From NCBI GenBank assembly GCA_003116975.1, contig BGKB01000135.1, positions 1 through 64,000 of the forward strand: a DNA stretch of 64,000 nt, written 5' to 3'. Of the stretch, positions 1 through 10,936 are shown piece after piece. The translations under genes and the position numbers were made by a program. This stretch comes from Aurantiochytrium sp. KH105. Lineage: Eukaryota > Sar > Bigyra > Thraustochytrida > Thraustochytriidae. Below the pieces are notes generated by a model. It saw nothing but the letters and a program-made list of their open reading frames with translations, was not told the DNA's origin and made no database searches. Positions within the stretch are counted from its first letter, which is position 1, and each line of letters opens with the position of its first letter.

Positions 1-1839
1 CATTAGGTCATGGTTCAACCAGCTCTAGAGTTCGAGAGAATACATATCGAGATCCAAAGCTCTAGAAAAGAATTTAGATGTCTACGACAGAAAAGGCACT
101 GTCGTAAGTGACCTCGCTAACTGAATGAATTGGGACAAAATTTATTGCAAATTTCAACTTCGGAGAACCACCTTCAAGGCGTAAGCCATCATGGCTCACG
201 ATCCCTTCTCCGAACCCTGTGCCAACTTACTGTCGATTCTCAAGCCTGGCGACGTGTCCCATGCCCCCCCCCCTTCCCCCCCCCGCCTCTGTCTACCCAG
301 TCGTTGCTTTCCGCCCAGTGTTGAGGCGGGCGTTCGACGCCAAGCTCCAAACCCGAGCGCGTTCGCCGCGGGCCCATTGCTCGCCCGGTGGAGGGTAGGG
401 TGTGCCGCACCACGGTTGCGCGTAAGTAACCCTTTTAGACGATATCATGTCCCGGCGGACATCGTCTACACTTTACTGTAGACGGCTCCGTCGTGGCAGC
501 CAGCTTCTTGAGTGGAGTTGCTGCTTGTGCCGGCAGCACGAATTTACAACTGCTGGGGCCGGTAGCAGCAGCGACCGCGCCAGCCCCCCCTGCGCCGGGT
601 GTCTGCGTTTATGTCGGATCGCCTCAATCCCGGAAAAATCTCCGCCACCCACGGGGGCGATGGGTTGCAGAGAGCTCACTCAGTCCGGTCCAATTTAAAT
701 GCGGTCGCGTGGCCTTTGAGGTGTGCGCGGTGGCCCACGCTGCAACTACCCTGGCTTCGATTCCACACGACGAGTACCTCCTACCTTACAATGCATGGTA
801 AGGAAGCTTTTGCCGAAATGAAGATTCGATATTAATTGACTGCAAAGGAAGCCAAGAACCTCATCAAGCTTCTCCGTTTGGAAAATGAAGGCACGCGCCG
901 ACGCGCTGAGTTAAACCAGTCGCGACCTCGGCAAGTTCCCCAGTCTTAACATTCACACCGACGGTGATCGCAATGACTTAGATGCACAGAATGACGTGTC
1001 CGGTGTGCAGTCTGAAATGGATGAATCCCGCTCGGAGGCCACTGCTCGAGGTGACCGAAGTGAATTCATCCCAAAAGTGCGAAAAAACTATACAATGACG
1101 ATGATGAGCGAGCGATCTCGTTAACTTCATACTACTGAGTAGCCAGGTCTCAACTCTCTTTTCCAGGATGACCATCACGAGAGCAAATAAGTCGATGCGA
1201 ACTTGATCGAGGGGACTGGCGTGGAGGATGATTGCAGGCGTGACCTTTCGAGAGCCGCAAGTTTCAGCGAGATCCACACCGAGACCTAATCGCACAATGT
1301 CATCCGTCACGTAATCGTAAACGAGGTGACTACTCTTCAATGAAATGATCACACCGGCGGAGATGCTGTCGTCGCCAAGTCCAGATCTGCAGTTGTCTGT
1401 GGGTAGAAGAATCAGTGTGCTTCAAGTGGTGTGCAGCGAATGAGTGCATTGTTCACTGAGGCTCGAATGTCCAGCATGATTATAGTTTTAGAGTCGCGCG
1501 ATGCTAGGGCCATTCCAGGGATCCCGCATGAGGAAGGATCTGAGAGATTGGCTGTGATCCACAGATGTACTGGTATGAATGGCTGCACTTCAGTGCTGGC
1601 CGGTCAGCGTGTGATGACGATTTTGCCCCATATTGTCACAGAATTTGCAAAACAAAGTGCGCGCTCTCTCTCCACGATGCTGTCTGGATTACTTCGAAAA
1701 GGAGTGATACGGCATGCGTGCTCTTGATATGACTGGGTCACTTCAAGTAAAAAATGAAAAGTTCGTGATCTTACTCAAGGAGGCTGGCTGACTTACTTTG
1801 AAGCAAAAATAAGAAGTGTGTGCTTCGAAAATGGCTTTT
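1..1839. other. Gene-poor left edge with decayed coding-like pieces
   Basis: No intact gene can be supported here. Longer open frames on either strand begin at GTG rather than ATG. Two stretches read like protein. A plus-strand piece at 836-949 gives a charged helix-like peptide (KEAKNLIKLLRLENEG) and sits directly behind an in-frame TAA at 833. A second piece at about 985-1125 gives an acidic, Ser/Arg-rich peptide ending at a stop. They are in different frames and broken by stops, so they look like remnants of a degraded gene or exons of an unrecognised intron-containing one. The stretch from about 780 to 1830 is visibly less GC-rich than the repeats to its right. Confidence 0.35.
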
Positions 1840-2754
1840 TTAGTTCATGCAAGACTCGTACGTTGGGATCAGGTAGCGAATGTTGATATAGGCATCAGGT
1901 CCACCATAGGTCTCAAAGAGCTCGAGCGTGCTGCTGATGAGATCACCAAGGTTGTCGTTCTTCTTTTGCGAGTAGTCAATGGCATCACCAATGTTGATGT
2001 TCTTGTTCTTGAAAATGTTGAAGACGGGAAGGATCTGGCGATAGTATGGGACGAGTGCGCGGCCAATCATGCCGCCGCCCTCCTGGTCGACATCCGCGAG
2101 GACGAGGGCTTGAAGAAGACGCAGAACGCGAACAATGACCTTGGGATCACGAGTGTTGAGAGCGTTTTTGATGGGGATGACGAGCTGGGGAATGACAGGC
2201 AGCACCTTGCGGCCGCCGACGCTGACCATGTCCTTGGCGCCCTCCTCGGCGAGAAAGCTATAGGGCATCTCGGTCTCGCGCAGGCCGTCGAAGAAGAGGG
2301 GCAGATAGTGATGGTAGTCGAGGCGCTCGACTTGAACCTTCCATGCGATCTTTGGCACGGAGCCGTTCTGGTCAACATTCACGGGGAGGTCAGCGCGCTC
2401 ATAGAATCGACGAAAGGAGGTATTGGGTGGGTTGTCGCGCTTCTTGTAGGCCTTGTTCTTTGGACGCGGGATGACGGCGCCATCGGCCGGATCGGCAGCT
2501 GCAATAGCTTTGGATCTTGCCTCGGGAGGACTGAGACCCCCGGTGCCTTGGCTCTTGCGTAGAAACTGCTCTGGAGATGGACGCGTAACCTTGCGCTCGA
2601 AGCTAAAGGCGCGGACATCAACCTCTCGCTTTTCTTCGCCGTCACCAATTTGGTCCGGGACGAAGGCCGTGCGATCGAAAGGAGATCCTGTTGCGACGTG
2701 CGACTTTTCACGGCCGGTGAGCCGGTAGTTCGGGCGCTTGATAGACTCGTCCAT
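1840..2754 (-). CDS. PACRG: Parkin co-regulated gene protein (PACRG), axonemal inner-junction protein
   Basis: A 304-residue PACRG homologue. PACRG is a microtubule inner protein/inner-junction component that links the A and B tubules of axonemal doublets, so it acts in cilia or flagella. Residues from about 108 to the C-terminus match the family almost without gaps. Visible landmarks are [68 protein letters not shown], a GDAIDYSQ block and the closing [11 protein letters not shown]. The first 105 residues are a poorly conserved, basic, probably disordered extension, as in other PACRGs. The ATG at 2754 has a strong context (ACC before, G after). In mammals PACRG shares a divergent promoter with parkin; here the upstream side is a long repeat field with no parkin gene in view. 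Identification is from recognised sequence blocks. Confidence 0.95.
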   Translation of the reverse strand: MDESIKRPNYRLTGREKSHVATGSPFDRTAFVPDQIGDGEEKREVDVRAFSFERKVTRPSPEQFLRKSQGTGGLSPPEARSKAIAAADPADGAVIPRPKNKAYKKRDNPPNTSFRRFYERADLPVNVDQNGSVPKIAWKVQVERLDYHHYLPLFFDGLRETEMPYSFLAEEGAKDMVSVGGRKVLPVIPQLVIPIKNALNTRDPKVIVRVLRLLQALVLADVDQEGGGMIGRALVPYYRQILPVFNIFKNKNINIGDAIDYSQKKNDNLGDLISSTLELFETYGGPDAYINIRYLIPTYESCMN

Positions 2755-2864
2755 GGTTGGTGGCTATGTAGCTAGCTGCCGTGCACCTCTCTCTCTCTGT
2801 CTGCCTTGCGGTCGACTCGTTCGGCTCCGACTGCGATCGAAATGTGGCTCTGCTGCCACGCTTT

Positions 2865-2950
2865 GCGAGCGTGCGAGCGTGCGAGCGAGCGAGCGAGCGT
2901 GCGTGCGTGCGTGCGTGCGTACGTGCGTACGTGTGTACGCGCGAGCGTGC
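2865..2950. repeat. GCGA/GCGT tetranucleotide microsatellite
   Basis: About 85 bases of GCGA units changing to GCGT and then ACGT units, 110-200 bases upstream of the PACRG start. All repeated units contain CpG. It is a slippage-prone array in the 5' flank of PACRG and lies outside the gene. Confidence 0.9.
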
Positions 2951-3213
2951 AAGTTCGAGCGCGAGTGGCACGTGTCTCCGGAGAGCGGCTGCCCGCAAGC
3001 TTCCGGACAAAGACTTGCCTGCGACAATGCTTTTGCTTTTGTTCTTGGTCAGTCGTTCGTTGAGAGCGGAGCACACCTGAGCGAAAGGAGACAGCAAGCA
3101 ATACAAGCAGGCAGGCAAAGAAGCAAGCAAGCAAGTAAGCAAGAAGCGTTGAGGCCTCCGCGCTCTGTTTTGAAAAAGGAACAAGAGAAGAAGGGGAAAA
3201 AAAGTCTGCTCTC

Positions 3214-3256
3214 TACAATGGGTCAATCGGTGCTATTCAGTTGCTGACCCATTGTA
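3214..3256. repeat. 12-bp perfect inverted repeat (stem-loop candidate)
   Basis: The arms TACAATGGGTCA (3214-3225) and TGACCCATTGTA (3245-3256) are exact reverse complements separated by 19 bases. The sequence stands out because it is not made of the simple repeats around it. It could form a hairpin in either strand or be a dyad binding site. No flanking gene indicates a role. Confidence 0.8.
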
Positions 3257-3907
3257 TTGAGCTCTTAGGTCTGTCTGTCTGTCTGTTCTGCCTGTCTGTC
3301 TCATAACGCTGAGGTGTGTGCTCACGTTAGAAAGAAGCGCGGGAAGAAAGTAAAGTAGAGCAAGTGGAAAAGCATTCGCACACCGTAACGGATAGCGGGT
3401 TGCGCAGTCCTCATTCCTCGAGCGGCTGAACATTCACGTGCCAGACGCGCGAGCGAGGAGCACAGTGCAGACGCCTACGATGACGCCCTTGGCGGCCAGG
3501 ACAGCCCTGGGTGGCAGTTGCGTCGAGTCGGATGCGCATCGAAAGGCTTCAAGTTGGGCTGGGCTGGTGATCGAATAAACAAAAGCAGAGCAAAGCGAGA
3601 GGAAGCAGAGGGCTGGCTGCGCATGGCAGGAAAGAACGAACCTCAGGCTGCGCGTGCTGGCTGACACGACCACCCGATTAGAAAAAACAAACAAAAAAGG
3701 GCGTCGAAGTGCCGGTTTGATCTTTTATTTGGGGCCGAGGAAGAGGCGAGGCACGCGCTCGCTGGCCGTGTCGATCGACTCGAAGGGAGAAAAAGGAATG
3801 ACTCTCTCAGACTACTAAGGATGGGCGCCGACCCAGCGATCGTTCCAGACGATCGACGGACGTGCTGCTCTGCGCTCTTATCTGAGGTCAACGCCCCTGG
3901 TCACCAC

Positions 3908-3984
3908 GGATCAGATCAGATCAGATCAGATCCAGATCAGATCGTTGGCACTCGCTGCAACCCAGGCCAGCTAGCTAGCTAGCT
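3908..3984. repeat. GATCA array followed by AGCT array
   Basis: A run of five-base GATCA units (about 3908-3943, with one interruption) is followed after 25 bases by four AGCT units (3969-3984). Both units are short palindromes or near-palindromes, so the block is self-complementary. It lies in the gene-free spacer. Confidence 0.85.
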
Positions 3985-4158
3985 GTCTGCGTGAGGCGGC
4001 TCGGATTGGATCAATCCCGCCGACACTCGCGCCAGACCATTGGTCGCTGGCAGGAAACGAATGCTGCCCGGATGAGGCCCGCCCGCGCGCAGTCGGACGC
4101 CCATGATCTGTCTGACTGTCTTGTCTCTTTGGCCGTCCCTTCGTCTCCCTGTCTCCCT

Positions 4159-4191
4159 CTGTCTGTCTGTCTGCCTGTCTGCCTGTCTGCC
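4159..4191. repeat. CTGT/CTGC tetranucleotide microsatellite
   Basis: Eight tandem CTGT or CTGC units. The same unit recurs at 3271-3300, 12530-12575 and, as the complement, 63796-63831. Confidence 0.85.
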
Positions 4192-5380
4192 GGCGCGGGA
4201 AGAGGGAGACGAAGGAGGACGCGGCGCCAGAAGCTGACTCAAAAAATCCGCTCTCCGCACGTCGACCGTCCGTCAGAGGAGAACGTCGGTGGCGTACAGC
4301 GTGGCGTGGAGTGGCGTGGCGTGGCGTGAGACGTCTCTCTGGCAGGCACACACCGGGTGGGGCGCCCACGAACGAAGGAAAGTGCTCCAGCCAGCCTATC
4401 CATCCGCGAGTGGCTGAGCCAATCCGCCCGCGCCTCCTCTCGGTATTGGGACGCCTCTCCGGCTCGTGCTGCGTGCGCATGCGAGCACCGCCTCTTCAGA
4501 AAACGCCAGCAGGATTGGGGCGCAGGCTGATGTGAGTGTTGAGGGCTGAGGCGATCGGTCAGCAAGGCTCGGGCAAATTTTATGATAAAAAATTACACCT
4601 GGCTGGAAACGAAGTCTCGATGCGACGACGTGGTCGCCAACCTGCGCCACCTCAGGCCACCTCAGGCCTGGCCTCGGACTGTCTTGCTGGATCAATCGGC
4701 ATCTTGCTCGGCGGGCCACGGTGCTGCTTGGTCTCCTTGCTGCATGGAGCTGCTGCTACTGCCAGCTTTTTGCAGCTGGCTGCTGGTCTGCGAGCCCGGG
4801 AATGCTTGCGTCACGCTTTCCGAGTCGCCACCAGCAGCAGCAGCGGCACGACGGGCAGCGGCCGCGGCGCCCGTATGAAGACTCGGACTGGTCTGCCGCC
4901 CGGCCCGTCTTGATTGGAATCGATCGAGCTTCCTTTTCATAAGGCTTCTTCTTGAGTTTTAGCGCACAGGCAGAAGAAAAAGGAAAATCCTCTGCCAGTG
5001 GCTGTGGGTTTTCACATCAAAGAAGAGAGAAAAGAAAAGAAAAAAAGAGAGAAAAAGAAAGAAAAAAAAATCGAAGGAGGGACCCCGACTCGACGGTGGT
5101 TGCGGAGTGCTTGCGCCCAGATTGGTCAGACAGACGACCGACCAGTCGCCCTCGCGCAAGGGCACTTGCGGCCGATCGGATCCGATCCAATCCGCACCGA
5201 GCCGATGCGCGCGGTGCCTCTGGGAAGCGACCCGCGAGAAGCTCGCCTTCCCGGTCTACTGCTAGCTCTGGCCGCTGGACGTACTGCATTCGCCATTGTT
5301 GCGTTGCGTAAAACTGCACTTCTTTTTGTTTTATTTCTTCAACAGACGGACGACCGGCCCTACTCTGATGAGCAAGGCAG

Positions 5381-5409
5381 GCAAGCAAGCAAGCAAGCAA
5401 GCAAGCAAG
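5381..5409. repeat. CAAG tetranucleotide microsatellite
   Basis: Seven CAAG units. Related CAAG arrays occur at about 3121-3140, 9723-9755 and 15172-15182. Confidence 0.85.
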
Positions 5410-5575
5410 GGGGAAAAGGAGAAAAGGGAACGAGAGAGAACATGCAAAATTGCAGGGGAGCTGAGGAGACAGGAAGAAACCGGGGCGCGCGCCCTCGCCT
5501 CGCGCAACTGCAGCACGACACGAGAGAGCTCAATCCCACTGCGCACACGTGGCTGCTCGTGGCGATGGGGCCGTC

Positions 5576-5628
5576 GGTGTGTGTGTGTGTGGTGTGTGTG
5601 GTGTGTGTGGTGTGTGTGGTGTGTGTGG
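5576..5628. repeat. GT-rich array of GTGTGTGTGG units
   Basis: A GT dinucleotide run grades into four tandem 10-base units of the form GTGTGTGTGG. Read as protein this gives only Cys-Val or Thr-His repeats, so no coding meaning is assigned. Confidence 0.85.
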
Positions 5629-7390
5629 GAAGGACGCGGCTGGGACGAGCAATTACCACAATGTCATGCAGTGTCCCGCCCATGCTGCCAGCTTCTCCTT
5701 TGGGCCTGGCGCGAGTAGGCCTCGCTCGGAAAGACCTATAACAGTAAGGCCCGCCCCCGCGGCAAAAAGAATTTCCCCGCGTGCGGACGTCTGTCTCGCC
5801 CAGCCCCGCAGTGTTATCTGGTGCTTTCACCCTCCTCCGTTCTCTTGCTCTTTCCTCCATCACGCCCCGTGCAAGGACGGCCAGCGCCAGAATGGAGAAC
5901 GATGCAAGCTGGCTCGCCATGGCTGGCTGGCTGGACCTTGCAGTTGAGCGCTCGCTTGAGCCTTCAGCGAACGCGCCGCCAACGCCACATCCAGCGGCCG
6001 CAGCGTCCAGCGTGGGCATGGCCAGCGGATTGATTCATTCTTTTTTCAAGTTGGCTGGCCGGCAGGCCCGGATGACGTGTGTGCGCGTACTAGTGTGTGC
6101 ACGCAGGCACTGGCCGCGAGTACGCACGCGCACTCGCCGCGCCAAGGCCGAGCACGCGCCTGCTCAGGACGTCTCCGACCTCGGCAGACTGGAGAGCGAG
6201 TATCGCGCGGTGGGCGACGCACAACGGCCCGTCTCGAGCAGCAGAGCCAGTCAGTTAGTCAGTCTGCGCGGCGCAATGGCACGCGGTGCACGTCTACGCG
6301 ATGCGATGCAGCGCGCAGCCACGAGAGAGCAGCTCACCTACTTCCGGTGGCGGCTGCTCTTCTGACTCTGTCTGGAGTTCAAGTTTTGATTATACAAAAA
6401 AGAAAAAGAAAAGAAAAGAGGAAAAGGAATAGGCCTACAAGGCCAGCGATAGCGCACGGGGTGATTGCACTCGTCTAGGCCTCGGAATCTAGTGTCTGAT
6501 CTTCCGGACCTCCTTCTTCGTTCAACCAACCAAAGTAGCGTGCTGATGCGGGCGCCTCGGCCGTTCACATGTCAGTTGGTTGGGCGCGCGATCAGCCAGG
6601 TGCTCGGCTCGTCGACCGCAGAAGCTCAGCCAGCCGTTCCGGCCGCATGCCGCCCAAGCCCAGCTGCAAGTACTCAACGCGACCAGCCGCCATGGCCGGC
6701 TGCAGCGACGCATCGCTGCAAAGACTCCAACGCCGCGCCAGGTCGAGATCCCCACACTTACTATAATCCACAGCCAGCCAGCAATACCCACACTGGACCC
6801 ACACGAAGCGCTACTTGCTCATGTGGGAAAGAAAGGAAAGGAGATCATGCCATGGGCTAGTTTTGCTTTCCTTCCCTCTCCTGCATACAATTCATTCTGT
6901 CGCACTCAGCTGCAAGGGGATGCTTGAGTTTGCGCGCTTTGAGCAAGCATCGCCAAGGAAAGAAAGACAAGAGACTGTTTCGAGATGACACATCAGGACC
7001 TTCAGATCCTCCCGATGCCTTTCAAGCAATTTCTGTTTCCTTTTGTTTGCGAATCTTTTGAACATCAAATGCAAGCTGCCAACGAGCCTGTTGCCTTGCT
7101 TTCACTTGCCTCTGGCAGGTGCTCATACAAAGTCATGCAGTTCGGAACGGACCAGTCGAGCCCAAAAGGGCAGCGAAAAACAGACGGGCAAACTCCAGCC
7201 TCCGTTGCCGCCAACGTCCCAAGAAGGCTTGTTGCATCAGCCGCCCCCGCTCGATTTGCTACTGGATTTACTTATTCTGCTGCCCTCTCCGCCATTAATC
7301 AACGCCAAGACGTGTCCTTCCGTCCGCCGTTCGTCGGTCACTGCGACGGTCCCTTGCGCACACCCTGGGCAGCTAGTCCGTGTGCACCGA

Positions 7391-7416
7391 AGGCAGGCAG
7401 GCAGGCAGGCAGACAG
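7391..7416. repeat. CAGG tetranucleotide microsatellite
   Basis: Five to six CAGG units, the complement of the CCTG arrays found at 8682 and 46927. Confidence 0.8.
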
Positions 7417-8681
7417 GTTGCTCGGCCTGGGTCCTCAGCCGTTTTGCGTAGAGGTCGATGAGGGCGTGTGCAGTTCGTGTCGTTTGAATCAGCCTGCTCT
7501 GATTTTGCACCTGTCTTTTGGCCATTTTATCGAGGTAAAATTCAGTTGCATTGCAATCGCCTCGCCCCGCCCCGCCTCGCCTCGCTTCGAATCGATCGAC
7601 TCGGCATGATTTTGTTCACGCCAAGCCAGCCGGCCACATTGAAGCAGCGCAGTTGCGCAACGTGGGAACCTGGCCCAGCCTGCAAGAAAAGCAAGCCAAA
7701 GCAAGCATTCAACCAACATACTAAACAAAAAAAAGTTGAAAAAGAGACTTCCCACAGCGAGCGAAAGAGCGACAGCCCATAATCGTTTCTCTACGATACA
7801 ACAATATTATTGTTTAGCGTGCTCTGTCGTCGGCCGAGTAAAGTAAAAAGTAGTTCGCTGTGGGACGCATGAGTGATGAAAGGAGCAGAGGAGGCGAGTC
7901 TGGCTGAGGTCGAGGAAAGAAGAAGAGCTTGCCTCCTCGTTTGGCCGCAGCAGTCATCATGGTCAGTGGCTGTGCGGAGCTCAGATCGTCGGACCCGAGC
8001 TAAAACGTCAAGGCCGGCGCTGGAGCTTGCTCCGAGATCGATCCAATCGGTCGGTCCCGTCTCCATCTGTGCGTCCACGCAACCTCGGCGGCGGCTCTCC
8101 AACACTCACTACGATCGACTGCATGTCATTTTTCAATCCGCCCGACAGAAAGAAGCTCTGCTCGCTTCGAGGGTGGTCGTGCTACTGCCGCCGCCGCCCG
8201 CTGGTAAGCCACTGACAAAAGTAAGCGTACGGCCCTGCCATTGCTTGGACCTCGGCGACGTGATGGATGGTTCGGAAGAAAAGCAGCGACGCGATAAGAT
8301 TTTTACGGCGTCTCCCTCGCTGGATGATGGTGGCGCCCGCGTCTTCTAACCAATCGATCGATCGGGACGCTCCAAGGGCCGTGCCAGACGTGGTGCGGCG
8401 CGGAAGCGACCGAACCGCCTGCAGCAGGCACGGAGGAGCGGAGTAAGGCTGATTAACTGTAGAGACCGCCCGTGCTTGGCACGCGCTTGGCCCGCTCAAG
8501 CCAAAACGCCGGCGCAGCTTTCCACAGATCGTCGCTGTGGGCATATGCATTTGGCTGGCGAGCACTGGCGCAGAGACCGCAGCAATTCCCCTGCTCTTGC
8601 CGGCCCTCACCGCAGCGCAAAGCCGGCCTAGCTTGTATTCACCTGGCTGCCCGCTGCTGCCCGCTGCTGCCTGCTGCTTAT

Positions 8682-8748
<67 letters not shown>

Positions 8749-8750
8749 CT
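8682..8750. repeat. Long CCTG array (about 17 units)
   Basis: About 69 uninterrupted bases of CCTG. Because the unit length is four, all three frames of each strand stay open through it, which creates spurious Leu-Pro-Ala-Cys or Gly-Arg-Gln-Ala proteins. A similar array of about 19 units lies at 46927-47004. Confidence 0.95.
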
Positions 8751-8897
8751 TCAAAGCCGAGGCAAGCGCGTTCTCGTCAAAGAAAAACGCGGCTGCAGCG
8801 TGATCTTTTATACAACGCCGTTCGGCACCATTCAGCACCGTGCGGCGTGGGAGGTGCGTCGCAATAGGCTTTCGATTTTAATTTGTTCAGGATAAAA

Positions 8898-8984
8898 TTC
8901 CTCACCTTTCATTCCTTTTTTCTTCGTTGAAAAATTATAGGAAAACGTTCCTCACCTTTCATTCTTTTCTTTTTCGTTGAAAAA
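8898..8984. repeat. Tandem duplication of a 50-base AT-rich segment
   Basis: Two near-identical copies start at 8898 and 8948. Each runs TTCCTCACCTTTCATTC, a pyrimidine tract, then CGTTGAAAAA. They differ by a few T/C changes and a 1-base indel, so the duplication is fairly recent. A related but shorter TTTCATTC motif followed by a pyrimidine tract and an A-rich run is visible near 11175. Confidence 0.85.
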
Positions 8985-9722
8985 ATGAAAAAGGAGAATA
9001 GAATCTCTCCCCACACTGGCTGCTCTCCCGTGCCTGTCTAGATGTCGGGGCACGGCGCGTGCCGCTGCGGACGGCAGCAGCGGCAGCTGCAGAGCAGCCA
9101 GCCAGCTGCAGCAGCCGCCAAGTGGCAGCAGACAGACGGCGCGGGAACGCGAGCAGAAGCAGCAGCTCGCTTCAAGTACGAGGGAGCAGCCGCGAACGGA
9201 AGCCAAGCGGCAGGAGCGAGGAAAGCAACAAGAAGGAGCGCGAGAACGAAACTGGAAATTGGAGGAAGGCACGGATGGCGCGGCCCCGCGGACGGCAGCG
9301 GCCACGCCGGCGAGCACAAACCGGGAAAAAGAAAAAGTGAAGACTCGGACAAGAGGGAGCGTGTTTGCTAGAGGATACGCTACGATCATATACGGACCGC
9401 ACGACGGGTCGAAGCGGTCCCGCAGTGGAGGAATGGAGAGACGCCCACGCGGGCGGGTCCGCTCCGCTGCGGCCCGGAGCGCCAAAGTGCTGGTTGGGAG
9501 GAAGAGTAGCCTGCGCGGGAACTTCGCTGATAGAGAGACCGGTGCAGCCAGGGTCGCGCGTGCTGGCTGTGGCAGAGAGGGCAGCGGCTGACTGACGGCT
9601 GGCTGGCTGGCGGGAGGGCTGTCCGGCGGAAAGAAACGCGCGGCAAAAGAGAGAGAGAGAGAGAGAGTACTAATTACAAAAAGAAAACAAACTGACTTTC
9701 ATTCCTTCCCTTGAAGAAACGA

Positions 9723-9755
9723 ACAAGCAAGCAAACAAGCAAGCAAGCAAGCAAG
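9723..9755. repeat. CAAG tetranucleotide microsatellite
   Basis: Seven to eight CAAG units with one interruption, about 180-210 bases upstream of the ATG of the gene at 9932. Confidence 0.85.
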
Positions 9756-9931
9756 GGAGAAAAGACTGACGCTGCGCGAGCGAGCGCAGGGCCCGGCAAA
9801 ACCAGAACCCCCCAATTCTCCAAGGTCGCCACGGCCTACTCGCGCGCAGAGAAAGAGTGAAGGGCCAAGGCAAGGCGCAGAGCTTCTGTTGGCCCTGGCA
9901 GCCCACGCAGGCAAGTACGTACAGGTACAAT

Positions 9932-10936
9932 ATGGTGCAGAGCAATATGCAGGCGGAGTCCGCGCAAGCAGACATGCCCGCAAGGTCCTCGGCGGAGCTC
10001 GACTTTCATTACCTCGGCGGAGAGGTCGACACCGAGCAGCGAGAAGAACAACACTATAAACAGAACCTTTGGATCGTTTCTCCCCAACCGCAATCCCACG
10101 ATCCGCATCATCTGCGTCACCAGCACGAGCCGCATCGAGTGAGGCACGAGCCGTGGATGATGGGCGCCCAAACACTCGACTTCGAGCATCAAGTAAGGCA
10201 AGGGTCGCGGGATCACCATCAAGCAAACGCAGACCTCCAAATCGAGCCCATTCTAGAGGAAGACGACACCACACTCACACTGGGTATATTCACTGGAGAC
10301 TTTCAAGCTGCAGATGATACCATGGAACCTCTGATCTTGCCACCCAATGGAAGTGATCTTCCTTTACCCGCATCACACCTCTTTGTGGAGAACATCTCGC
10401 AGCAGTACATTCATCCCCAGCGCGTGGTCAAAACCTCCTCCAGAGCGCCTGGAAGCTTCGAGTCCAACGAGGAAGCGCAAACGTGCAAGACCACGACAAA
10501 GCGCAAGAGCCATGAGTCCTCTCGCATTGACGACCGACCAGAAGAAAAGCGGCCCAGGCGCCAGCGCAAGCGTAGAGTGCCTGGAGACGCGCTACCATCC
10601 CTGGCCACGCGCGCAACGTCAGCTGCGCATCTGGGGTCTTCCGCTGATGATTTGGACCGCATCGAGCGCCAACGACAACGGGCGGACCAGCATCTTGAGC
10701 AGCGTGCGCGCAATGCAGCCCTTCGCGCCCTCACAGTCGCGGAGCTCCGGGAGAAATTGGCCCAAGCTGAAGAAGAGGACTTAGTCGTCAAGCACCGCCA
10801 CCGGCGCGACGTCATTTGTCCAAAATGCACAACTACGAATCGTATCAAAACGATTCATAAAATCCTCTCCGATCGCGTAACCTGTGATGCTAGCGTGAGC
10901 TCAGCGCAGACAGAGGCTCTGGATGACTCCTTCTGA
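9932..10936 (+). CDS. Hypothetical basic, probably nuclear protein
   Basis: 334 residues from the ATG at 9932. The open frame extends upstream to 9857, but that codon is GTG, so I use the first ATG. I recognise no family. The N-terminal half is acidic and His/Gln-rich. A strongly basic cluster with a classical nuclear-localisation look (EEKRPRRQRKRR) lies near residue 210. A charged helical, coiled-coil-like stretch of about 45 residues follows (DRIERQRQRADQHLEQRA, LTVAELREKLAQ). Near the C-terminus a single CPKC pair with a more distant Cys could bind metal, but a complete zinc finger is not evident. Base use across all three codon positions and the length of the open frame support a real gene. 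Confidence 0.65.
   Translation: MVQSNMQAESAQADMPARSSAELDFHYLGGEVDTEQREEQHYKQNLWIVSPQPQSHDPHHLRHQHEPHRVRHEPWMMGAQTLDFEHQVRQGSRDHHQANADLQIEPILEEDDTTLTLGIFTGDFQAADDTMEPLILPPNGSDLPLPASHLFVENISQQYIHPQRVVKTSSRAPGSFESNEEAQTCKTTTKRKSHESSRIDDRPEEKRPRRQRKRRVPGDALPSLATRATSAAHLGSSADDLDRIERQRQRADQHLEQRARNAALRALTVAELREKLAQAEEEDLVVKHRHRRDVICPKCTTTNRIKTIHKILSDRVTCDASVSSAQTEALDDSF

Larger units (their letters stand above)
2755..9931. other. 7.2 kb microsatellite-rich spacer without a supportable gene
   Basis: All six frames contain open stretches here, but they are low-complexity products of tandem repeats (Cys-Leu-Pro-Ala, Gly-Arg-Gln-Ala, Cys-Val-Arg-Ala runs) or short Ser/Arg/Ala-rich peptides, often beginning at non-ATG codons. 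None carries a recognisable domain. The stretch holds tetranucleotide arrays, purine tracts around 5030-5070 and 6397-6430, a GATCA array, an inverted repeat and a 50-base tandem duplication. Non-coding RNA genes or a gene with small exons cannot be excluded by eye. Confidence 0.6.

Noticed and set aside
1816-2562. A 248-residue plus-strand open frame
   Set aside because: Antisense to PACRG, whose identity is certain from conserved blocks.
8682-8750. Regular tandem array considered as a CRISPR-like repeat
   Set aside because: The unit is four bases with no spacers; the genome is eukaryotic. It is a microsatellite.
8182-8838. A 218-residue minus-strand open frame
   Set aside because: Contains a long Gly-Arg-Gln-Ala repeat from the CCTG array; no independent evidence of coding.
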